Positions 53,654-62,792 of a stretch of DNA of 64,000 bases are shown piece after piece. The notes beneath the pieces are model-generated. The model was not told the DNA's origin. It did not search any database and saw only the letters and a program-made list of their open reading frames with translations. The position numbers and the translations under genes were made by a program. The stretch is from Flavobacteriaceae bacterium MAR_2009_75 (GTDB taxonomy: Bacteria > Bacteroidota > Bacteroidia > Flavobacteriales > Flavobacteriaceae), in the NCBI GenBank assembly GCA_002813285.1, contig PHTZ01000001.1, positions 2,107,501 to 2,171,500 on the forward strand, read 5' to 3'. Within the stretch, counting starts at the first letter, position 1. Each line of letters begins with the position of its first letter.

Positions 53654-55582
53654 TTAATATTCCCAACGTACAAATGCCTCCATTGCCGCATAATGTGCCA
53701 ACCCAAGTTGATCGTACATAGTAGCCGTTTCTCTATTTCGGTCTTCTGCCCTTTGCCAGAATTCACGACTATCAGATCCTTGAAAAACAACCCCGTCTTT
53801 TTGTGATTGATGTTTGAAAATACCCAATCGCTTTTCGATGACCTGATCAGGGCTCATAGGCACTGCCATATCAATTTCGTCAATACCCCATTCTTGCCAA
53901 GCACCTCTATACAACCACAACCAACAATCTTGCATAAAGTCTTTATGCTTTATTGATTTTAGCGCTGCAAAAATAGCATCAAGACATACCTTATGGGTCC
54001 CATGTGGGTCGGCAAGGTCTCCAGCGGCATAAATTTGATGTGGTTTTATTTTTTCAATTAAATCTATGGTCAGAGCAATATCATCTTCACCTAATGGATT
54101 CTTTTCAATAGCCCCCGTCTCATAGAACGGAAGGTTCATAAAGTGAATCTGAGAATCGGGCAAGCCTACAAAATGACTCGTAGCCCGTGCCTCTCCTCTT
54201 CTAATTATACCTTTGATTTTTCTTAATTCCGGAATGTCTATACCACCAGCTTCCTTGTTTTTTATAAACTGCCTGCTCTTGTCATAAATTTCCTTTGCAC
54301 CATCACTTGATATATTAAAAGCCTCATTGAAATCAGTGATAAATTTTGCAAACCGAATAGCTTCATCGTCAGCAACGGCAATATTACCCGAGGTCTGATA
54401 TGCAACGTGTACCTCATGGCCCTGTTCTTGCAATCGCTTGAAAGTACCTCCCATACTAATAATATCGTCATCAGGATGTGGACTAAATATCAAGACACGC
54501 TTTTTTGCTGGTTCAGAACGCTCAGGTCGCTTGCTGTCATCTGCATTGGGCTTACCTCCAGGCCACCCCGTAATTGTATTTTGAAGTTTGTTGAAAATAC
54601 GAATATTGATGTCATAAGCCGGACCCTTTTCAGCCAATAGGTCGCTCATTCCGTTCTCGATATAATCAGCATCGGTAAGCATTAGAATAGGTTTTTTCAA
54701 CTCTAATGCCAACCCCAAAACAGCTTTGCTGATTAACTTATTGGTCCATTCGACTTCTTCTACCAACCATGGTTTTTTTAAGCGGGTAAGTTGAGATGCG
54801 GCCTCTTTATCCACCACAAAATCAACAGCGTTATGCTCTTGTAGGAAGGAAGCCGGCACTTGATTGGTAAATTCCTCTTCTACCGCCTTTTTAACTATTG
54901 CCGATTTAGCTTCGCCCCATGCCAATAAAATAACACGTTTGGCCTCCATAATTTTGCTAACCCCAAGAGTTATAGCAGTACGCGGTGTATTTTTTAGGCC
55001 TTTAAAATCTTTACTCGCAGCAATACGTGTACTATGGTCTAGAGCAACTAAACGAGTTTTAGAGTTCTGTAACGACCCGGATTCATTAAAACCAATGTGT
55101 CCATTACCTCCTATACCTAAAATCTGAAGGTCAATGCCCCCCAATTCTTCTATTTTTGATTCGTAGGAATTACAATATTCCGCAATCTCTTGTTTTGAAA
55201 GAGTTCCATCGGGAATGTGGACGTTTTCTGCATCAATATCTACATGGTCGAACAGTTGTTCATTCATAAAACGAACATAACTATGTATAGATTCGGCCTT
55301 CATAGGATAGTACTCGTCAAGATTGAAGGAAATCACATTCTTGAAGCTCAAGTTCTCTTCTTTATGCAATCGTACAAGTTCTGCATATAGGCTTTTTGGA
55401 GAAGAGCCCGTTGCCAAACCTAAAACACACATTTTCTTTTGTGCCTGTTTTTTTCTAATCAAAGAAGCGACTTCTGCAGCTACTTCTTTTGATGCATCCA
55501 ACGAATTGTTAAATACATGGGTATTAATTTTCTCGAACCGTTTTTCAAGCTCTGTTGCGTTATCAATTACACTGGTTAACAT
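53654..55582 (-). CDS. nagB: Glucosamine-6-phosphate deaminase fused to a PIG-L/LmbE deacetylase-like domain
   Basis: 642 residues, more than twice the normal NagB length. Residues 1-300 are NagB: GLATGSSPKSLYAEL, catalytic Asp 89 in SFNLDEYYPM and GIGGNGHIGFNESGS; it converts GlcN-6-P to fructose-6-P and ammonia. Residues about 360-642 are a PIG-L/LmbE domain with zinc motif SPHPDDD (His 369, Asp 371, Asp 372) and DPHGTHK. PIG-L enzymes deacetylate GlcNAc groups, so this half may remove the acetyl group from GlcNAc-6-P. No NagA is present in the window. The long form is common in Bacteroidota. Confidence 0.92.
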   Translation of the reverse strand: MLTSVIDNATELEKRFEKINTHVFNNSLDASKEVAAEVASLIRKKQAQKKMCVLGLATGSSPKSLYAELVRLHKEENLSFKNVISFNLDEYYPMKAESIHSYVRFMNEQLFDHVDIDAENVHIPDGTLSKQEIAEYCNSYESKIEELGGIDLQILGIGGNGHIGFNESGSLQNSKTRLVALDHSTRIAASKDFKGLKNTPRTAITLGVSKIMEAKRVILLAWGEAKSAIVKKAVEEEFTNQVPASFLQEHNAVDFVVDKEAASQLTRLKKPWLVEEVEWTNKLISKAVLGLALELKKPILMLTDADYIENGMSDLLAEKGPAYDINIRIFNKLQNTITGWPGGKPNADDSKRPERSEPAKKRVLIFSPHPDDDIISMGGTFKRLQEQGHEVHVAYQTSGNIAVADDEAIRFAKFITDFNEAFNISSDGAKEIYDKSRQFIKNKEAGGIDIPELRKIKGIIRRGEARATSHFVGLPDSQIHFMNLPFYETGAIEKNPLGEDDIALTIDLIEKIKPHQIYAAGDLADPHGTHKVCLDAIFAALKSIKHKDFMQDCWLWLYRGAWQEWGIDEIDMAVPMSPDQVIEKRLGIFKHQSQKDGVVFQGSDSREFWQRAEDRNRETATMYDQLGLAHYAAMEAFVRWEY

Positions 55583-55604
55583 TGTATTATATATTCTTTT
55601 TTAA

Positions 55605-56939
55605 TTAATATTTTTTTCTCGACCAACTTTTAAACTTATAACCCCAAATAGCGAAAAACAAAATGATGAAGTAACAGGGAATCAAAATTATATAGCCAGA
55701 AGTTGCCGCGCTTCCAACTGCTTCCGAAGCTGATACTCCTTGATTTATTAATTCTGCCTTGTTCACATCCACAATTTTCCCATAGAGAGGCGGAATGATA
55801 GCCCCCCCGGAAATACCCATGACCAACAAAGCCGCCCCGGTTTTGGTGTGCTTGCCCAAATCACTCAAAGCAAGCGGCCAAATTGCTGGCCACACCATTG
55901 CATTTGCCATTCCAAGAGCAGCTACAAACAATATAGAAGTTAAACCCTGGGTAGAGATGATACAAATGCTCAGGACAATACCTAAAACCCCACTGCCAAC
56001 CAATGCGTTTCGTTGCTTAACATATTTTGGTACCAAGAAAATTCCCAAACCATAACACGCCACCATTGTCAACAGAGTAAACGAAGCAAAATATTTTGCC
56101 TGGCTTGCAGGAAAGCCCATAGCCAAGCCATACGCTATAATACTATCTCCGGCTATTACCTCTATTCCTATGTAGACGAACAGAGTAATGACTCCCAAGA
56201 ATAAATGAGGGTATTGAAATATTGAACTTTTTGTTACTGTTGTTGTTTCTTCTGGGGTGCTTTCAACCTGAAGCTCAGGAAGCGGAGCTTTCCGTATAAA
56301 AAATGCACCTATAAACAGGCATATTCCCATAATAGTATAGGGCAAAACCACACTATCTGCCATTTGATCCAACAGCAGGTTTTTTTCTTCGTCGCTAACG
56401 ACACTCAATCTTTGCTCTGTCGCTTCGATACCCGAAAGTAAAAGTGCTCCGAAAATCAGCGACCCAAGAGCACCGGCAACTTTATTGGAAATACCCATTA
56501 TAGCTATGCGTTTAGCAGCACTTTCAATCGGCCCCAATATGGTTATATATGGATTTACCGCCGTTTGCAGCAATGTCATTCCTGCGCCTTGTATGAAGAT
56601 TCCTATCAAGAAATAGCTGTAGGTACGTGCCCCTGCTGCAGGTATAAAAACCAGAGCTCCCAAGCCCATGATCAAAAGGCCAAGCGACATACCTTTACAG
56701 TACCCTATTCTCTTAAGTATATATGACGCGGGAAGTGCCATGACCACAAAAGATATGTACGAAGCAGATGCCACAAGATAGGATTGTTGATCACTTAACT
56801 CGTTAATAGCCTTCATGAAAGGAATAAGTGCCCCGTTTACCCAGGTAACAAAACCCAAAATAAAGAACATACCCGCAATAATGGCGATGGAGATTTTTTT
56901 AGAATCTGATCTTTTTGTGGGCGGAGAGGTGGTATTCAT
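55605..56939 (-). CDS. Sugar MFS importer (FucP/NagP type)
   Basis: 444 residues, 12 membrane helices. Family markers are GFVTWVNGALIPFMKAINEL after TM1, QGAGMTLLQTAVNPYITILG and AMVWPAIWPLALSDLGKHTK, all typical of the fucose:proton symporter group, which includes glucose, galactose and GlcNAc (NagP) transporters. In this locus GlcNAc or GalNAc is the likely cargo. It starts 5 bases behind the epimerase gene and 22 bases before nagB. Confidence 0.88.
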   Translation of the reverse strand: MNTTSPPTKRSDSKKISIAIIAGMFFILGFVTWVNGALIPFMKAINELSDQQSYLVASASYISFVVMALPASYILKRIGYCKGMSLGLLIMGLGALVFIPAAGARTYSYFLIGIFIQGAGMTLLQTAVNPYITILGPIESAAKRIAIMGISNKVAGALGSLIFGALLLSGIEATEQRLSVVSDEEKNLLLDQMADSVVLPYTIMGICLFIGAFFIRKAPLPELQVESTPEETTTVTKSSIFQYPHLFLGVITLFVYIGIEVIAGDSIIAYGLAMGFPASQAKYFASFTLLTMVACYGLGIFLVPKYVKQRNALVGSGVLGIVLSICIISTQGLTSILFVAALGMANAMVWPAIWPLALSDLGKHTKTGAALLVMGISGGAIIPPLYGKIVDVNKAELINQGVSASEAVGSAATSGYIILIPCYFIILFFAIWGYKFKSWSRKKY

Positions 56940-56944
56940 AGTTA

Positions 56945-57880
56945 TTACGCGTTTGTTTGCTGCACCAACTGTCTTTCATAAAAGGCAATCGTTTCTTTGA
57001 GACCTTGTTCAATTGTAAACTTCGGTGTAAAACCTATTTGATTAATTCTTTGAGTTTTGGCCACAGAATGCTTGATATCCCCAGGTCTTTGAGCTAAAAA
57101 TTCAATAGCAGATTTAGAATTGGTAATTTCAATAATATTTTGGGCCAGCTCTAAGACCGATGTCCCTTTTCCCAAGGCCACATTATACACCCCTTCGCCT
57201 TGACCGGCTGCCAATATGTTTGCGGACACGACATCTTTAACATAAACAAAGTCTCTGGTTTGCTTTCCATCTCCATAAATAACCAAAGGCTTATTTTGTA
57301 ATGCATTCATAATAAAAATTGGTACTACGGCCGCATAGGCAGACTTTGGGTTTTGACGCGGGCCGAACACATTAAAATACCGCAACGACGTGGTGGGTAC
57401 CTCAAACTCGTTCCGATACATATCTAGATAATGCTCCCCGTCTAACTTTGTAATTGCATAAGGAGTCAAAGGCTCTGGCACCATTGTCTCTATTTTGGGA
57501 GACCTAGGATTGTTTCCATAATTAGCTGCCGATGATGACAGTACCACTTTACAATTACCCGTTTTCTTGGCAGCTTCTAAAATGTTTATGGTACCTACTG
57601 CATTTATTGAGTTGCACTCGTTTATTTTCTCTATTGACTCGGGCACACTCACTAATGCTGCCAAGTGAAAAACAGCAGAAGCCCCGTCAATTAGTTCGGT
57701 TATCTTTTGTTTATCGCGAATATCAGTATTGCTATACTGAACTTTCATTTGCCCTAAGTTTTTTTTAAAACCTGTGCGCAAATTGTCTATCACAACCACT
57801 TCGTGACCCGCTGTCGTTAAATGCTCAACAATATGGCTTCCTATAAAACCTGCCCCACCTGTAACTACATATTTACTCAT
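56945..57880 (-). CDS. Nucleotide-sugar 4-epimerase (GalE/WbpP-like extended SDR)
   Basis: 311 residues. NAD motif GGAGFIGSHIV (8-18), catalytic Tyr 141-x3-Lys 145 in PYAITKLDGEHY, Ser cluster LSSSAANYG (115-122), and RYFNVFGPRQNPKSAYAAVV, typical of UDP-hexose epimerases. The enzyme probably interconverts UDP-GalNAc and UDP-GlcNAc here. It overlaps the kinase gene upstream by 4 bases. Confidence 0.87.
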   Translation of the reverse strand: MSKYVVTGGAGFIGSHIVEHLTTAGHEVVVIDNLRTGFKKNLGQMKVQYSNTDIRDKQKITELIDGASAVFHLAALVSVPESIEKINECNSINAVGTINILEAAKKTGNCKVVLSSSAANYGNNPRSPKIETMVPEPLTPYAITKLDGEHYLDMYRNEFEVPTTSLRYFNVFGPRQNPKSAYAAVVPIFIMNALQNKPLVIYGDGKQTRDFVYVKDVVSANILAAGQGEGVYNVALGKGTSVLELAQNIIEITNSKSAIEFLAQRPGDIKHSVAKTQRINQIGFTPKFTIEQGLKETIAFYERQLVQQTNA

Positions 57881-58992
57881 GCCTCTTTCAGATTTATGAT
57901 ATCGTTGCTTATTTCAAGTATTTGGTCATATTGCTCTTCAAAGCTATCGATGAGTTTCAGCTGATTTTTAGAACGATTCAGATTATGATCGTCGTAGTTT
58001 GTTTTGTAGTACACGTCGTCGTTCAGATAATCCGTTAGAAAACGAAGTGCCATAATATAAATAATCGTTTTGGCCCCAAGCGGTAGATGCTCTATCTCAA
58101 GTGGACTAAGGGAGAATCGAAGTTCTTCAAGAAAACCTTTGAAGTACGCCTTATAATAAGGCACATTAAAGCTTACCAAGCTTAAATCTTTCTCATCTTC
58201 CTCTGCTGTATTGCAAATTGTTCGAATGGCATCACCAAAATCGTTGTGAACAATACCAGGCATTACGGTATCGGTATCGATAACGCAAAGTCCTTTATTT
58301 TTTTCATCAAAAAGTGCATTGGAAATTTTTGTGTCGTTATGGGTAACACGCACTGGTATTTTTCCTTTATCCTTTAGGTTTTGCAAAATCAACATTTCCT
58401 CTTTCAACCCTTCGATACGCTCAATTGATGTTCTGGCCTTTTTCAAACGCTCTTCAGAAGCTTTTTGCTTAGCTTTTTCAAATTGCTTCAATCTAAAGTT
58501 CATATCATGAAAACCAGGTATAACCTCAACTAAATGTGCCGGATTAAAATCACTTGTCTGATTGACAAAATCACCGAACAGCTTACCACCTTCATACGCT
58601 ACTTCTTTTTCCGTTACCGTATCAAATGAATTACTGTCGGGTATGTAGTAAGATAGATTCCAGTATTGACCTGCGTCATCTTTGTGATAATATCTTCCAT
58701 TCATTGAAGGAACGAAAGTCAATACCCTTCTATACTTTTCTGCATCGGTTATCTCGGGTAACCTGCTTAGCAAATGCTTGCTGATTTTAACCTTGTTCTC
58801 TACGAGTGCCGGAATATTTTTGAACACCTCACCGTTGATACGCTGCAATACAAAATTTTGACTCTGTTCGGTATCAATCAGAAATGTGTCATTAATGTGG
58901 CCGCTTGAAAATTCTTGAACGTGCTTAGGCACAGCTTGATGATCAAATGCCTCAAAAACAGCCAATATGTTTTCAGTTTTGCTCATTCCCAT
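57877..58992 (-). CDS. N-acetylhexosamine 1-kinase-like phosphotransferase (NahK/APH family)
   Basis: 371 residues of the aminoglycoside-phosphotransferase/choline-kinase fold. Residues 25-55 form the ATP loop (EFSSGHINDTFLIDTEQSQN), catalytic Asp 220 is in VTHNDTKISNALFD, and the metal motif is VIDTDTVMPGIVHNDFGDAI (Asp 239, Asp 241). These blocks match NahK of bifidobacteria, which phosphorylates GlcNAc and GalNAc at C1. It overlaps the nucleotidyltransferase gene by 10 bases and the epimerase by 4, as expected for consecutive pathway steps. Confidence 0.82.
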   Translation of the reverse strand: MGMSKTENILAVFEAFDHQAVPKHVQEFSSGHINDTFLIDTEQSQNFVLQRINGEVFKNIPALVENKVKISKHLLSRLPEITDAEKYRRVLTFVPSMNGRYYHKDDAGQYWNLSYYIPDSNSFDTVTEKEVAYEGGKLFGDFVNQTSDFNPAHLVEVIPGFHDMNFRLKQFEKAKQKASEERLKKARTSIERIEGLKEEMLILQNLKDKGKIPVRVTHNDTKISNALFDEKNKGLCVIDTDTVMPGIVHNDFGDAIRTICNTAEEDEKDLSLVSFNVPYYKAYFKGFLEELRFSLSPLEIEHLPLGAKTIIYIMALRFLTDYLNDDVYYKTNYDDHNLNRSKNQLKLIDSFEEQYDQILEISNDIINLKEA

Positions 58993-59909
58993 AGCTTTTT
59001 AGGGTATACTTCGTTTTCCTTGAGTTTCATAATCTCATTTTGCACTATAACCTTATCTTCTTTGTATGTTACCCCGAACCACTTTTCATTGGTAGTCAAA
59101 ACATTTACCTCGACCTTGTCAGATTTCAACATTTCATTCACTACCGTGGGAATATAGAATTCAGCCTTAATATTTTCTTTGTTGTTTTCAAGAAACTCGA
59201 CAAACAATTTCCACCCAAACTCAAAGCATTTTGGTGTGAAACCCCAAAAGTTCATAGATACATAGGTATTTGGGTCTATCGGTTGCAATTCACCAGATTC
59301 ATTTTTGACAACAATAACTTTTTCCTTTTTTTCTATATGAGTACGTTCTGTAACATCTTGAAGAAAATTTTCGGAAGAAACCTTGCACTCTCCCCTAGAA
59401 ACATACCCGTAATCAGAAACCGTATTCTTTAACTTGTAGGCCACCATATGAAAATCATAAGATTGGGAGTCCGTCTCCTTTAATGCATTTGCCATAGCCT
59501 CAAATGCTTCACGCCCATAAAAATCATCAGCATTGATAATGGCAAAGTTCTCTCTGACAACATCTTTGGCCAGTAATAAGGCGTGACCCGTACCCCATGG
59601 CTTGGTTCGCTTTGCATTCACATAAGGTTCTGGCACTTCATCTAATTCTTGAAACACATAGTCAAGCTTCACCTTTCCTTCTAGTTTGGGTCGAAAAGTA
59701 TCTTCAAACTCTTCGACCAGGTTTTTTCTTATCACAAAAACTATTTTCTTAAAACCGGCTTGAATGGCATCATATATAGAGAAATCTATAATGGTATCTC
59801 CTTCAGGTGAAAAAGTATCTAACTGTTTTAGGCCGCCATAACGACTTCCGATTCCAGCTGCAAGAATTACAAGAGATGGTCCATCGATACTTTTATTGAT
59901 ATTTGACAT
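58983..59909 (-). CDS. Sugar-1-phosphate nucleotidyltransferase
   Basis: 308 residues of the RmlA/GlmU-N fold. The signature is VILAAGIGSRYGGLKQLDTF (about 13-32), the metal Asp lies in INADDFYGREAF, and KPWGTGHALLLA is the nucleotide pocket. It is the first gene of a nine-gene operon and probably makes UDP-GalNAc or UDP-GlcNAc from the 1-phosphates produced by the next gene; run backwards it could release GlcNAc-1-P. The nucleotide is inferred. Confidence 0.83.
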   Translation of the reverse strand: MSNINKSIDGPSLVILAAGIGSRYGGLKQLDTFSPEGDTIIDFSIYDAIQAGFKKIVFVIRKNLVEEFEDTFRPKLEGKVKLDYVFQELDEVPEPYVNAKRTKPWGTGHALLLAKDVVRENFAIINADDFYGREAFEAMANALKETDSQSYDFHMVAYKLKNTVSDYGYVSRGECKVSSENFLQDVTERTHIEKKEKVIVVKNESGELQPIDPNTYVSMNFWGFTPKCFEFGWKLFVEFLENNKENIKAEFYIPTVVNEMLKSDKVEVNVLTTNEKWFGVTYKEDKVIVQNEIMKLKENEVYPKKLWE

Positions 59910-60191
59910 AACTATTATTTAAACAAATTGATATCTATACTTAAAAGCCACTTTTTAATTGGCTTACAAATTGGTTGAAACATTATTGACCAAAAATATA
60001 TTGCTGATTTTCAATAATTTAAATTCTACTTTTAGGAAAATAATGAGATGTTCAGCTCTAAAGTCTGGACCAATTTATCTAAAAAATAAATGTAAACGAA
60101 GGAAATTGAGTTAAAATGTGCTCGTACACGCAAAATATGCGTTATCGAGCACATCAATTTTTAAATAAAATAGATTACTATATTTGTTAAA
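59910..60191. promoter_or_regulatory. Divergent control region with two LacI operators
   Basis: Site A, 60115-60132, and site B, 60138-60155 (minus-strand orientation), are 18-base sites that align with the one before susC; the consensus is A/G, then C/T-GTGCTCG-A/T-A/T-A/C-ACGC. Their centres are 23 bases apart. A leftward -7 candidate TATTTTTG is at 59991-59998 (minus strand), and a rightward TATATTTG is at 60179-60186, 6 bases before the lacI ATG. The two sites could repress both directions. Confidence 0.7.
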
Positions 60192-61241
60192 ATGAAGAAA
60201 AATTACACCATTAAGGATATTGCCCGAATCGTAGGTGTCTCGAAGGGAACTGTTGACCGTGTTATTCATCAGCGGGGAAGAGTATCGCAAGAAACAGCTG
60301 AAAAGGTCAAGGCCGTAATGGCACAATTTGAATATAGGCCAAACCCTATTGCCAAAAGACTTAAAAAAAATAGGGTTTATTCTATTTCTATAATTCTGCC
60401 TCAAGCAGATGCAGATTTATACTGGGCACCATGCTATAAGGCCATTGAACAGGTTGAAAAAGAATTTGGTCATTTTGGGATTAAGCTTGATGTGTGTCAC
60501 TTTGATCCTGAAGATACAGAAACATTCATTACTGCAGGTTTAGAGGCCATAAAATCAGAACCTGTCGCAATATTAATGGCACCTCTCTTCTTTAATGAAG
60601 CTGAAATAATTATAAAAAAATGTCGTGAAGCGAACATTAAAGTCGCAACCTTCAACAATTATCTTAAGCAGATCGAGGTTGATGCCTTCATTGGTCAAGA
60701 CTTACAGCAAAGCGGTAGGGTTGCCGCCAGCCTTTTTAATATGCTATTAGAAGAAAAAGCGACCATTGCAATTCTTCATATCGATGAAGCGTTTCAAAAT
60801 GCGTCTCACATGCAAGAGAAAGAACTTGGCTTCAAAGATTATTTTAATCAGCATGTCACTAAAAATTTTGACATCAGTGTGTATAATATAAAAAAGGAAA
60901 CTGAACGCTCCTTTGAAGATACCATCAATGCCTTTTTAGAACAGAACACCAATATTGATGGCCTATTTGTTACAACATCTAAGGCATATTTACTGGCCAA
61001 TCAAATAGCTAAAAGGCCATATAAAAAAATAATAATCGGTTATGATCTGGTAGCGGAAAATATCACACACATAGAGAACCAGAATATATCTTTTTTGATT
61101 TATCAAGACCCTAGAAAACAGGTCTACCTAAGTCTATCTTATTTAATAGAACATTTTCTTTTCGACAACCCTCTTAGAAAACAGCATTTACTTCCAATAG
61201 ACATTATAAACGCTGAAAACTATCCTCAATATCTAGCTTAA
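60192..61241 (+). CDS. LacI-family transcriptional regulator of the amino-sugar locus
   Basis: 349 residues. The helix-turn-helix is residues 6-27 (TIKDIARIVGVSKGTVDRVI), followed by the hinge helix (YRPNPIAKRLKK) and a periplasmic-binding-protein-like effector domain of the sugar-binding type (about 60-345; ISIILPQADADLYWAPCYKA). It diverges from the amino-sugar operon, carries two operators in front of itself, and a third precedes susC. The inducer is probably a phosphorylated or free hexosamine. Confidence 0.9.
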   Translation: MKKNYTIKDIARIVGVSKGTVDRVIHQRGRVSQETAEKVKAVMAQFEYRPNPIAKRLKKNRVYSISIILPQADADLYWAPCYKAIEQVEKEFGHFGIKLDVCHFDPEDTETFITAGLEAIKSEPVAILMAPLFFNEAEIIIKKCREANIKVATFNNYLKQIEVDAFIGQDLQQSGRVAASLFNMLLEEKATIAILHIDEAFQNASHMQEKELGFKDYFNQHVTKNFDISVYNIKKETERSFEDTINAFLEQNTNIDGLFVTTSKAYLLANQIAKRPYKKIIIGYDLVAENITHIENQNISFLIYQDPRKQVYLSLSYLIEHFLFDNPLRKQHLLPIDIINAENYPQYLA

Positions 61242-61490
61242 TCATTAAATTCAACAAAGCATAACCTAGATAAGAAAAAGATAATTTAATTTTTTTTGAA
61301 TTTCATGGGATTTAAAAAGTTGTAGTCTGCTCAACGATATAGCGTATATGTCATCGTCAAAGAAGGGTACATCATAAATTCACGTTTAAATAATCGGTCC
61401 ATAAGTATTTCTTAACGTAAAAATATTTACAAATAGTAATATTTTACCGATTATTGTATAATATAATTTACTATTGGTAAACTTATACTT
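61242..61490. other. Intergenic region before the phosphonate-like operon
   Basis: About 250 AT-rich bases. TTTACC (61443-61448) and GGTAAA (61476-61481) are inverted arms with similar flanks, a possible operator. TACTTTTG at 61486-61493 fits a -7 element but overlaps the TTG start codon of the next gene. Confidence 0.4.
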
Positions 61491-62792
61491 TTGAAACTCG
61501 ATAAAAAAGATATCCGTTTTATTACCTACGGAGCCCTAGCTTCCTTTGGTACATACTTTTGTATGTATGCCTTTAGAAAACCGTTCACTGTAGCCACGTA
61601 TGAAAATCTCTCTTTTATCGGTGTAGACTTTAAAATTGTACTGATTATTTCACAGGTTATCGGCTATATGCTGTCAAAATTCATAGGCATCAAACTAATA
61701 TCTGAATTAAAGCCGAAAAATCGCCTCCCCTATTTGTTGGTGATGATTATTTTGGCAGAATTGAGCCTGATACTTTTTGGCTTTTCAGTTGCTCCCTATA
61801 ATATTTTATTCATTTTTCTTAACGGCCTTTCTCTAGGTATGATTTGGGGGGTCGTTTTCTCTTATCTAGAAGGTCGAAAACTGACTGAAATATTAGGTGT
61901 TATACTGTGTTCAAGCTTCATACTTTCAAGCGGCATAGTCAAATCTGTAGGCCTTTTGGTCATGAAACATCTTAATGTTAGCGAGTTCTTAATGCCTGCA
62001 ATAACCGGTGCTTTATTCTTGCTTCCATTTGCTGGTTTTGCCTTCATGTTAGATCGGATACCACCGCCTACACTCGAAGACAAGGTGCAGCGTGAAGAAC
62101 GATTGCCCATGACCCGTAAAGACCGTAGAAAAGTAATCGCTAACTTTTTCTTTCCGATAGTAATCCTTGTTTTCTTTTATATCTGTCTTACGGCAATGCG
62201 CGACTTTCGTGATAATTTTTCGCGTGAAATTTGGGATGAAGTCGGTTATCAAGGCAATACCTCCATATATACACTTTCAGAAATTCCTGTGGCTATTATC
62301 GTTCTACTTTCCATAGGTATGTTTGCCTTTATCAAAAGTAATTATAAGGCCTTTTTATCATATCACTATCTATTAATAGCCGGTTCATTGCTGGTGGGCC
62401 TAAGTACTTTTCTGTTACAGTTGTCCGCTATCGGCCCTGCTCTGTGGATGGTGCTCGTGGGCCTCGGTCTCTATGTTTGTTATGTACCCTTCAACTGTAT
62501 ATTCTTTGACAGAATGATTGCCACGTTTCATATCAAGGGCAACGCAGGTTTTTTGATCTATATCGCCGATGCCTTTGGTTATTTGGGTAGTATGGCAGTT
62601 TTACTCTATAAAAATTTCGGGCAGGGGTCTATTTCATCTTTACAATTTTTCACACAGGGCACTTATCTTATTTCAGGTATAGGTCTAGCCGTAGCTATAT
62701 TATCATTATTCTATTTTAAGAACAGGGCCAAGAAAGCATCACCCGTGCAAGATGAACCTAATTTAACGAACACCTATGAACAACTCATATGA
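61491..62792 (+). CDS. DUF5690-like MFS-type membrane protein
   Basis: 433 residues with 12 predicted helices. The start is a TTG at 61491, because an in-frame TAA lies 12 bases upstream and the next ATG would cut into TM1 (TYGALASFGTYFCMYAFRKP). The FCMYAFRKPFT start and the IPPPTLEDKVQREERLPMTR loop fit the uncharacterised DUF5690 group related to organophosphate:phosphate antiporters. A -7 element overlaps the start codon, which is odd. The next gene overlaps its end by 17 bases. Confidence 0.65.
   Translation: MKLDKKDIRFITYGALASFGTYFCMYAFRKPFTVATYENLSFIGVDFKIVLIISQVIGYMLSKFIGIKLISELKPKNRLPYLLVMIILAELSLILFGFSVAPYNILFIFLNGLSLGMIWGVVFSYLEGRKLTEILGVILCSSFILSSGIVKSVGLLVMKHLNVSEFLMPAITGALFLLPFAGFAFMLDRIPPPTLEDKVQREERLPMTRKDRRKVIANFFFPIVILVFFYICLTAMRDFRDNFSREIWDEVGYQGNTSIYTLSEIPVAIIVLLSIGMFAFIKSNYKAFLSYHYLLIAGSLLVGLSTFLLQLSAIGPALWMVLVGLGLYVCYVPFNCIFFDRMIATFHIKGNAGFLIYIADAFGYLGSMAVLLYKNFGQGSISSLQFFTQGTYLISGIGLAVAILSLFYFKNRAKKASPVQDEPNLTNTYEQLI

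Noticed and set aside
61330-61348. Possible fourth LacI operator (CTGCTCAACGATATAGCG) before the DUF5690-like gene
   Set aside because: Shares only TGCTC and GCG with wrong spacing; does not align with the three good sites.
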